From assembly GCF_023700745.1 (NCBI RefSeq), contig NZ_JAMPYG010000007.1, forward strand, positions 62,001-126,000: a stretch of 64,000 nucleotides of DNA, read 5' to 3'. The notes under the pieces were generated by a model. That model was not told where the DNA came from. It worked only from the letters and a program-made list of their open reading frames with translations, and did not search any database. Both the position numbers and the translations under genes were made by a program. Position 1 is the stretch's first letter. Every line of letters begins with the position of its first letter. Positions 49,549-56,282 of the stretch are shown here, in pieces. The DNA is from Rhodoferax sp. (GTDB taxonomy: Bacteria; Pseudomonadota; Gammaproteobacteria; Burkholderiales; Burkholderiaceae_C).

Positions 49549-49580
49549 GACCGACTCCTTATCTTGCCCTTGGATCCCGC

Positions 49581-49606
49581 TCCTGTTTATTTTTAAATAA
49601 ACAGGA
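49581..49606. promoter_or_regulatory. Perfect 12-bp inverted repeat upstream of the giant gene
   Basis: TCCTGTTTATTT, two T, then AAATAAACAGGA: arms of 12 bp with a 2-bp spacer. It ends about 32 bases before the start codon and about 20 before the ribosome site. It could be an operator for a dimeric regulator, or a hairpin in the 5' leader that controls translation or stability. Confidence 0.6.
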
Positions 49607-49612
49607 AATTAA

Positions 49613-49652
49613 TTACCAAAAATTAATAGACATTAATAACATTTACCAAAAA
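49613..49652. repeat. Direct repeat TTACCAAAAA spaced 30 bp
   Basis: TTACCAAAAA occurs at 49613-49622 and 49643-49652, a 30-bp period that is close to three helical turns, so both copies face the same side of DNA. It may be a paired binding site; in an AT-rich region chance cannot be excluded. Confidence 0.35.
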
Positions 49653-49874
49653 TAATCAAATACTTTGATTTCAATCAATACTTGAATTAAAAAAACATTA
49701 TTAGCATTCACCTAACTGCCGTCTACCTTTGTTAATGCAAGCGTTACAAACATTTACAACTTTCCGCACTTAATTTACGGCATCACCCATCAGTCTTTAC
49801 GCAATACCTGCCTTTACTTCAGTAACACACCCCATCAACAAGCCATTCCCCCCTGGTTGACAATACAGCCACAC

Positions 49875-51947
49875 ATGGCAGCCAAGCACAAGCAGACAAA
49901 ACATGCAGACACAGCTGTGCCTGAGCACAGCATCCTGCTCCACACCCCGCTGCTACGCGGCGCGCGACGCCTGCGCATTGCCTTGGTCGGCTTGCAGGGC
50001 GCTGGCAAGACCACGCTGTTCAAGGCGGTCTCCAGCACCGCGCCACAAACCGGCGAGCTCACCAACACCCACCGCATTTACCGCAGCTGCACGGTGCAAA
50101 TTGGCCTGGACGAAGCCAGTGTGGTGGACCTGCCGAGCCTGAGCGCGCTGCACCCCCTGCAAGACGAGGACCTGGGCACGCTCAAGTACCTGCTATGGGG
50201 TAACGAGCGTCCGCCGATCACTGCCCACGAGTCCGGTGCCGCGCCGGCGCCTTTCGAGCCGCCCGACCTGATCGTGCAAGTGATCGACGCCACCAATCTG
50301 CAAAGCCAGCTTGAACTGACTCTTGAATTGAGCCAGTTGGGGCGCCCGGTGGTGCTGGCGCTCAACCACATGGACGAGGTGCGCCGCAAGGGCCTGCACA
50401 TCAACCTGCGGGCGCTGTCAAGCCAGTTGGGCATGCCCGTAGTGCCGATCTCCGCACGCATGGGTCAAGGCATTGCCGATCTTTTCAGAACGGCCGTAGC
50501 CACGGCGCGCCAGGCCATCTGCTCACTGCCGCAGGCATCAAGTCCACACATTGCCAGCAGCCTGGAGGCGCTGAACACCGCACTCAAGCAGCCCGGCATT
50601 GCTGCCGCTTTTCGCGTACCCCATCAGTTTTTGCTGATGTTGTTTGCCTCCGGACATGCTTATATCGAACGTGAATTGCAAGAGCACTTTGGCCCCTTGA
50701 TGCCGTCCTTGCTGTCGCTGCGTGCGGCCTCCGGGCTGGGTTTGCCGCGCCCGCTGGCCGAAGAAATCCATGCTGACCGGCACCACCGCGCCGCCACCAT
50801 TTTTGAGTCGGCGCTGCGACCGGGACCCCATGAAAAAGAGCACGGCTGGCGCTTCTGGCTGGACGCGTTCATGCTGCACCGGCAATGGGGTCTGTTGGCC
50901 AGCCTGGCGGTGTTTGCCGGGGTGCTGTTTGTAGTGTTCGAGGTCAGCGGCTGGATCGACAGCCAAACCACACAGCGCCTCATTGAGGTCAGCAGCGGCT
51001 GGCAACCGCAGTCCACCGCCGGGGTGGTCGGGCGCGCCATTGCCGATGGTTTCATCGGACTGATCGGCATCGTGGTGCCCTACATGCTGCCGCTGTTGCT
51101 GTTGCTGATCGCGCTTGAAGAAATGGGACTGATGCACCGCATTGCCTTTGTGGTGGACCGGGGTTTTCACAAAATCGGCCTGCACGGTGGCGTGGCCGTG
51201 CCGTTTTTGCTGGGCCTGGGCTGCAATGTGCCGGCGATCTCTGCCGTGGCACGCAGCACATCGGGCCGCGAACGCCTGATTGCCTCGGTGCTGATCGCAT
51301 TTGTGCCCTGTTCGGCGCGCTCGGCCATCATTTTGGCGGTAGCGGGCAAGTACCTCGGCGTGCTGGGCGTGATTGGCATCTACGCACTGACGCTGTTGCT
51401 GATCGCCGTCATGGGTCTGATCCTGTCGCATCGGCAAAGCGAGGTGGGGCCGGGGCAGGTACAAGAGATTCCACCTTACACCTTGCCCAACTGGCGTGCC
51501 ATGCTGCATGAAACCTGGGCTCGCTCCAGTGATGTGCTCACCATCGTCACGCCGCTGCTGGTGGGGGGCAGCATCGTACTGGCACTGCTGGGCCATTTTG
51601 GCGCCGATGGCGTCATCAACACCTTGCTGACGCCGCTCACCCAGTGGTGGCTTGGCCTGCCGCTGGTGCTGGGCCTGCCGTTGCTGTTTGGCGTGCTGCG
51701 CAAGGAACTTTCACTGTTGATGATCTTTCAGGCCCTGGGCACCCAGGACATCGACACCGTGCTGCGACCGGTGCAGATCCTCACCCTGCTGGTGTTCATC
51801 ACCTTCTACGTACCCTGCATCTCGACCTTTGCCATCATGAACAAAACGCTGGGGCGCAAGCAAGCCTGGTTTTCGGTGCTGCTTTCGGTGGGTGTGGCCC
51901 TGGTGCTCAGCGCGCTGGTGCGGATGGTGATGCGCGTGGTGGCATAA
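49875..51947 (+). CDS. FeoB-like GTPase/metal transporter (690 aa)
   Basis: The N-terminal G domain has ALVGLQGAGKTTLFK as G1, VVDLPS in place of the usual DxPG (G3), ALNHMDEV as G4 (NxMD) and VPISAR as G5. After about residue 330 come several membrane helices with the FeoB gate signatures LGLGCNVPAISAVARSTSG and VPCSARSAI, then WRAMLHETW and a second gate-like half. FeoB imports ferrous iron at the inner membrane, powered by GTP. The G3 Gly-to-Ser change and weak similarity to the second FeoB here suggest a divergent member, possibly for another metal. Start: ATG 49875 is used; a TTG at 49857 is also in frame, and neither has a clear ribosome site. TerC follows 120 bp downstream on the same strand. 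No Fur box was seen upstream. Confidence 0.85.
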   Translation: MAAKHKQTKHADTAVPEHSILLHTPLLRGARRLRIALVGLQGAGKTTLFKAVSSTAPQTGELTNTHRIYRSCTVQIGLDEASVVDLPSLSALHPLQDEDLGTLKYLLWGNERPPITAHESGAAPAPFEPPDLIVQVIDATNLQSQLELTLELSQLGRPVVLALNHMDEVRRKGLHINLRALSSQLGMPVVPISARMGQGIADLFRTAVATARQAICSLPQASSPHIASSLEALNTALKQPGIAAAFRVPHQFLLMLFASGHAYIERELQEHFGPLMPSLLSLRAASGLGLPRPLAEEIHADRHHRAATIFESALRPGPHEKEHGWRFWLDAFMLHRQWGLLASLAVFAGVLFVVFEVSGWIDSQTTQRLIEVSSGWQPQSTAGVVGRAIADGFIGLIGIVVPYMLPLLLLLIALEEMGLMHRIAFVVDRGFHKIGLHGGVAVPFLLGLGCNVPAISAVARSTSGRERLIASVLIAFVPCSARSAIILAVAGKYLGVLGVIGIYALTLLLIAVMGLILSHRQSEVGPGQVQEIPPYTLPNWRAMLHETWARSSDVLTIVTPLLVGGSIVLALLGHFGADGVINTLLTPLTQWWLGLPLVLGLPLLFGVLRKELSLLMIFQALGTQDIDTVLRPVQILTLLVFITFYVPCISTFAIMNKTLGRKQAWFSVLLSVGVALVLSALVRMVMRVVA

Positions 51948-52067
51948 GCAGAGTTTTCCCGGATAAGCCTTAATACCTCTGTGGCTTCAACGCTGCCACA
52001 GGCACATCCCCTGCAGCAATTTCAGCAGGCCAGTAGACTTGTGGGCTTTACCTGAACCGAGACCGCA

Positions 52068-52811
52068 ATGGAACTGCTCACCGACCCGAATATCTGGATC
52101 GCTTTCTTTATGCTCGCAGCCCTTGAAATTGTTCTGGGTATCGACAACATCATTTTCATCAGTATCCTGGTCGGTCGCCTGCCACCCGAGAAGCGGGATC
52201 TGGCGCGTCGTCTCGGGCTGGGTTTTGCCATGGTTTCGCGCATTGCCCTGCTGTTCAGCCTGGCCTGGGTCATGACCCTGACCAGTCCAATTTTTACGGT
52301 GGCGGCACAGGCCATCAGCGGCCGCGACCTGATCCTGCTCGGTGGCGGATTATTCCTGCTCTACAAGGCTTCGCACGAGATCTTCCTGGAAGTTGAAGCC
52401 CATCAGCCCAAGGAAGTCAGTGCCGGGGTCGACACCGTCAAAACCGGGGCCAGCCTGTTTTGGGGGACGATTGTGCAAATTGGCGTTGTGGACATTGTCT
52501 TTTCCCTTGACTCTGTGATTACCGCGGTGGGCATGGTGGACCAGATCGGTGTGATGGTGGCGGCCGTGATCGCATCGGTGGCTGTCATGATGTTTGCAGC
52601 CAAACCGATCGGTGAATTTGTAGACAGGCACCCTTCCATCAAGGTCCTGGCATTGGCATTTCTGACCATGGTAGGCACCCTGCTGGTCGCCGAGGCGTTT
52701 GACATGCATGTCCCGAAAGCCTACGTTTACACGGCCATGCTATTTTCCCTGGGGGTTGAGGCACTCAACATCAGGGCCCGCTCCAAGCGACTTGCCGCCC
52801 GCATGAGCTGA
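52068..52811 (+). CDS. TerC/YgdQ-family membrane protein (247 aa)
   Basis: About seven membrane helices. The family's two acidic intramembrane motifs are present: EIVLGIDNIIFIS (20-32) and VDIVFSLDSVITAVGM (about 140-155), each with an Asp-Asn/Ser pair in a helix. The C-terminal helix AMLFSLGVEALNIRAR also fits. TerC proteins belong to a superfamily linked to metal-ion efflux, notably Mn2+, and to tellurite phenotypes. The length is normal for the short (CBS-less) subfamily. The start is ATG 52068 with a weak GAG-type ribosome site. It follows the FeoB-like gene in the same direction and converges with the cyclic-di-GMP gene, stops 21 bp apart. Confidence 0.9.
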   Translation: MELLTDPNIWIAFFMLAALEIVLGIDNIIFISILVGRLPPEKRDLARRLGLGFAMVSRIALLFSLAWVMTLTSPIFTVAAQAISGRDLILLGGGLFLLYKASHEIFLEVEAHQPKEVSAGVDTVKTGASLFWGTIVQIGVVDIVFSLDSVITAVGMVDQIGVMVAAVIASVAVMMFAAKPIGEFVDRHPSIKVLALAFLTMVGTLLVAEAFDMHVPKAYVYTAMLFSLGVEALNIRARSKRLAARMS

Positions 52812-52832
52812 TCCGGGGGCGTCAGGCCAAGC

Positions 52833-55800
52833 TCAGACCAGTTCGCGATGCTTCCAATTTCCGGATCGAAGCCACTTTTCACACCATACCGGGATTTGCA
52901 GTGCCGGCATGGGTTTTGCAATGCCGTAGCCCTGAACATGGCGGCAGCCTATCTGCAGCAGCACATCACATTGATCAAGGGTCTCCACACCCTCGGCAAT
53001 GACCCTGCGACGAAAGGCAGCGGCAAGTTCCACGACGCCTTGCACGATACTCAGATCGTCCGGATCGCTCAGCATGTCGCGGACAAAAGTCTGGTCAATC
53101 TTGAGTGTGTCCACCGGCAACTTGCGCAGGTAGGTGAGCGATGAATAGCCGGTGCCAAAGTCATCCAGAGAGAAGCTCACGCCCAATTTTCGGCAACATT
53201 GCATGATGTGAATGGCCTGTTGCATGTCGCCAATGGCGGCCGTTTCCAGTACTTCAAGCTCAAGAGTTGAGGGCTTGGCCTCAGGATGCATGGACAGTGC
53301 CTGCGCGAGACGGACGCAGAAGTCGGGTTGCAGCAGGTGGTTGGCGCTGACGTTCACGCTGACCTTCATGTCGAGTCCTTGACTGTTCCAGACTTCAATC
53401 TGGGTCAGCGCCGTTTCAATAACCCACTCACCGAAAAGTTGCTCCAGCGGACTACCGTACAGGTGTGGCAGGAACTCGTTGGGCAACAACAGCCCTCGCT
53501 GCGGGTGCTGCCAGCGAATCAGGGCTTCCGCGCCGATGACCTCACCGCTGCTGATATCAACCTGAGGCTGGTAAAAAAGGACAAACTGTTGACCATTCAG
53601 TGCCTCCTTCAATTGCTCCAGTGTTTCAAGATGGCTCTGCACCCTGCGGTCAATCTCCAGGTCGAACAACTGGTAGCGATTCTTGCCAGCCTGTTTCGCC
53701 AGATACATGGCCTGGTCGGCGTGTCGCAGCAAGGTGTCGGGGTCGGCTTTGTCGTCAGGATACAGGCTGACCCCGATACTGGCCGTCACGCAAAGAACAT
53801 GGCCACTGGCGTTGACGGGACGGCAAACGGCCTCCAGCACACGGTCAAGAATCATCGCGCATTCCTCGAAAGAACCCAGCTCGGAAAAAAGCAGGACAAA
53901 TTCGTCTCCGGCAAGTCTTGACAACGTATCACCGGCGCGCAACACCGTCTTCAAATGGGCAGTCACACCAATCAGCAACTGGTCCCCCACCGGATGGCCC
54001 AGTTGATCATTGATGCGCTTGAAGCCATCAAGGTCCAGGAAACCGATTGCGCACAATTTACCACTGCGATCGGAATGAAGAATGGCTTGCTTCAAACGAT
54101 CGGACAGCAAGCGGCGATTTGGCAGATCGGTCAAAGCATCGTAATTGGCCACCCGATCAAGCTCTGCTTCATGCGCCTTGATCTGCGTGATATCCGCGAA
54201 CACACTGACGTAGTAGAGGATATTTCCCTTCGCATCACGGACCACCGAGATCGACTGCAAGACGGCATACAACTCACCCGACTTGCGTTTGTTCCAGATT
54301 TCACCGCGCCAGAAATCATGGTGATTCAGGGATTGCCAGAGTTCCTGATAGAACCGTGCATCGTGCCGGCCCGAAGAAAGCAGACGGGGCGAGCAGCCGT
54401 TCACCTCGGCTGCCTCATAGCCCGTGATGCGGGTGAAGGCGGGGTTCACTTTGGTGATCAGACCATCGGCATTGGTCACCATGATGCCTTCGTAGCTGCT
54501 CTCAAACACCACGCCGGCTTCACGCTGCGCCAGCTCCAGCAGCTTGCGCTCGGTCACGTCGGTGTGGGTGCCTGACATCATGAGCGGCGTTCCATCGTCG
54601 GCACGCGCCGTGATGCGCCCACGGGTCAGTATCCAGCGCCAGCGGCCATCCTTGGTCCTGGCGCGGAATTCAACTTCATGGCTGGCGGTTTCACCACGCA
54701 TATGCCGCTCGATCGACGCCAGGGCGATGGACAAGTCCTCGGGATGTACCAGTTCGGGCCAATGGGCGGTATCGACCCGCATCTCGCCAGGTGCGTAGCC
54801 GAGCATGGTTTCCCAGCGTGCACTGACCTGAAAGTTGTTGGTCTGGAGGTTCCAGTCCCAATAACCCTGATCGGAACCTTCGAGCACGCGCGACAGTTGT
54901 TGTTCGCTTTCCTGCAATTGCCTTGTGCGTTCCTGGACGCGCTGTTCGAGCAGCAGGTTCTGCTCGCTGATGTTCTGTTTCGCCTGCCGGGCTACGGTCT
55001 CATCACGAAACACAAACACCACGCCAACCACATCGCCTGACATGCTGCGTATCGGGGCGGCGCTGTCTGCAATCGGGCGCTCGGAACCATCCCTGGCAAT
55101 GAGAATCGTGTGATTGGCAAGCTCGTGGACCTCACCAGTGGCAAGCACCCTGGCCACTGGCACTTCTGCGGGCATGCGGGTTTGCTCATTGATGATACGG
55201 AACACGTCGTCAATGAAGCGCCCCCGTGCTTGCGGGAGAGCCCATCCAGTCAGTCTCACAGCAACGGGATTCATGCGCGTGATGCGTCCCTGGGTATCTG
55301 TGGCCATCACCGCATCCCCGATCGAATGCAGCGTTGTGGCCAGACTTTCTTCACTCTCAGCGAGCGCCCGCTGACTGGCCAGGGTTTCGCGGAATTGGCG
55401 CCGGATCAAAACATAAGTAGCTACCATCATGATAATCAGGGTGACCGATACCAGTACGCCGGTCCAGACCATGCGTTGACGCACATTGGACTGCGTGGTG
55501 CGGCGACTCTCCAGCAAGTCACGCTCCTGCACCTCCATGTCGGACAACACCTGATAGGCTCGTGTGCGAGTTTCCTGAAGCGGCGCACTGGCCACATACG
55601 CATTGGCGGCCTCCAGGCCTTGTGTTTTGCGCAGCTCTGTCACACGCGCTGCGATCGCGAGGCGTTCGTCGAGCACTTGGCGCAGTTGTGCCAGGTAAGC
55701 CTGCTGGCGAGGGTTGTCAATGATCAGATCTTTAAGTCTTCGCAACAGGATTTCACGCGACGCAACCGTTGCATCACGTTCGACAAGCTGTGCCGGATCT

Positions 55801-56021
55801 CCGGAAATCCTGTAATTTTGCGTATGGAGCTCAATCAGCACGGTGTCCGTTCTGACACGGGCCAGGTTGTTGAGCACCTGTTGGGTGTGCGCTACCCAGC
55901 GTGAGGCATTGGCCGCATCGTTTGCCACGACCCAGGTCACGGTCGAGAGCGTCGCCACAACAAGCATGGCTGCCATGAAGACAGCCAACACCTTCGATTC
56001 AAAACTTGCCAACAATTTCAC
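52833..56021 (-). CDS. CHASE3-like / PAS / GGDEF / EAL membrane cyclic-di-GMP protein (1062 aa)
   Basis: Helix 1 (about 12-33) and helix 2 (about 184-205) flank a helical periplasmic sensor of CHASE3 type. PAS domains follow at about 225-345, 375-492 and 500-615, with a coiled coil near 345-375. The GGDEF domain starts at LDRVANYDALTDLPNRR; its active loop is AGDEF (704-708), an accepted variant. The EAL domain has EALIRW (832-837), DDFGTGYSS (953-961), LKIDQTFV (973-980) and AEGVET (1009-1014), so both synthesis and breakdown of cyclic-di-GMP are possible. The start is a GTG at 56021, just after an in-frame stop; no clear ribosome site. Such proteins set biofilm and adhesin output, so a link to the giant protein is tempting but unproven. 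Confidence 0.93.
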   Translation of the reverse strand: MKLLASFESKVLAVFMAAMLVVATLSTVTWVVANDAANASRWVAHTQQVLNNLARVRTDTVLIELHTQNYRISGDPAQLVERDATVASREILLRRLKDLIIDNPRQQAYLAQLRQVLDERLAIAARVTELRKTQGLEAANAYVASAPLQETRTRAYQVLSDMEVQERDLLESRRTTQSNVRQRMVWTGVLVSVTLIIMMVATYVLIRRQFRETLASQRALAESEESLATTLHSIGDAVMATDTQGRITRMNPVAVRLTGWALPQARGRFIDDVFRIINEQTRMPAEVPVARVLATGEVHELANHTILIARDGSERPIADSAAPIRSMSGDVVGVVFVFRDETVARQAKQNISEQNLLLEQRVQERTRQLQESEQQLSRVLEGSDQGYWDWNLQTNNFQVSARWETMLGYAPGEMRVDTAHWPELVHPEDLSIALASIERHMRGETASHEVEFRARTKDGRWRWILTRGRITARADDGTPLMMSGTHTDVTERKLLELAQREAGVVFESSYEGIMVTNADGLITKVNPAFTRITGYEAAEVNGCSPRLLSSGRHDARFYQELWQSLNHHDFWRGEIWNKRKSGELYAVLQSISVVRDAKGNILYYVSVFADITQIKAHEAELDRVANYDALTDLPNRRLLSDRLKQAILHSDRSGKLCAIGFLDLDGFKRINDQLGHPVGDQLLIGVTAHLKTVLRAGDTLSRLAGDEFVLLFSELGSFEECAMILDRVLEAVCRPVNASGHVLCVTASIGVSLYPDDKADPDTLLRHADQAMYLAKQAGKNRYQLFDLEIDRRVQSHLETLEQLKEALNGQQFVLFYQPQVDISSGEVIGAEALIRWQHPQRGLLLPNEFLPHLYGSPLEQLFGEWVIETALTQIEVWNSQGLDMKVSVNVSANHLLQPDFCVRLAQALSMHPEAKPSTLELEVLETAAIGDMQQAIHIMQCCRKLGVSFSLDDFGTGYSSLTYLRKLPVDTLKIDQTFVRDMLSDPDDLSIVQGVVELAAAFRRRVIAEGVETLDQCDVLLQIGCRHVQGYGIAKPMPALQIPVWCEKWLRSGNWKHRELV

Positions 56022-56132
56022 CAGGTTTTGGCTTCAATAAGTTTCAATCCTTTGATTCTGACTTACTTTACCAACCTGAACGGCCCCATTTTGTAACAGA
56101 ATCTTACGTATTCGGGCCGACCTTCCCGGGAA

Positions 56133-56282
56133 TCAATGATCACACTTGCTGCAATGGTCACATGCATTGCGTTGTTGGCCACGGGATGGCCACAAACGAC
56201 GCCACAGGAAACTGCAGGCCCATACGAGCGCAGCCAACACGACCGCCAGATCGAACAAGTTGAAAGAGGCCGTATTGATCAT
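56133..56282 (-). CDS. Small FeoB-associated Cys-rich membrane protein (49 aa)
   Basis: ATG 56282 overlaps the feoB stop (ATGA), so it is the third gene of the feo operon. Residues about 9-29 form one membrane helix (FDLAVVLAALVWACSFLW), followed by a basic stretch and a C-terminal CDHCSKCDH cluster with three Cys and two His that could bind metal. This matches the layout of FeoB-associated Cys-rich membrane proteins, which are short and often missed. It may help FeoB in iron handling; the role is not established. Confidence 0.75.
   Translation of the reverse strand: MINTASFNLFDLAVVLAALVWACSFLWRRLWPSRGQQRNACDHCSKCDH

Larger units (their letters stand above)
41900..47450 (-). repeat. Four-fold higher-order repeat with Ser/Gln/Asn/Thr-rich linkers
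   Basis: Four long units share the order TGVGASIAIN..., GGTAITPVV or variant, an AVGxxLGLxIxE segment, an ASAxG segment, and then a low-complexity linker. The linkers centre at about 46.9, 45.2, 43.95 and 42.1 kb (for example SNSQIDFANAQSTSRAGGSS and QTQQTKQTGSTTGVG-like text). The ITPVV-type landmarks fall near 47.27, 45.55, 44.32 and 42.58 kb, so unit size alternates between about 1.2 and 1.7 kb. Confidence 0.65.
29200..49000 (-). repeat. Main tandem beta-repeat region of the giant protein (63-70 aa units)
   Basis: Units run roughly as AAxVSVxxGxGxVSVxxAxAxxxATNxIxxxxxASIxxSxVxAxGxVxVxAxDxSxIxA. Two neighbouring units counted by hand are 63-64 residues. Between about 40 and 36.5 kb the units carry SGSG- and SASSGSG-type turns; between about 35.2 and 30.7 kb they carry SAGGAGGVSVNVAG and are clearly more alike. 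The alternating hydrophobic pattern and regular turns suggest a beta-helix or stacked beta-sandwich fibre. Boundaries are approximate and other modules interrupt the array. Confidence 0.8.
49549..49874. promoter_or_regulatory. AT-rich divergent control region between giant gene and FeoB-like gene
   Basis: About 326 bases without a gene, far richer in A/T than the genes on either side, consistent with promoters for both directions and with binding by nucleoid proteins. It holds the giant gene's ribosome site AAGGAG (49555-49560), a perfect inverted repeat and a spaced direct repeat. I could not fix a single convincing -35/-10 pair. Confidence 0.7.

Noticed and set aside
49857-49862. TTGACA as a -35 box
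   Set aside because: No matching -10 element at the right distance; it overlaps the start region of the FeoB-like gene.
52804-52835. TGAGCT/AGCTCA inverted repeat between convergent terC-like and GGDEF-EAL genes
   Set aside because: Arms are only 6 bp with a 20-base loop and no T-run, and they include both stop codons. Too weak to call a terminator.
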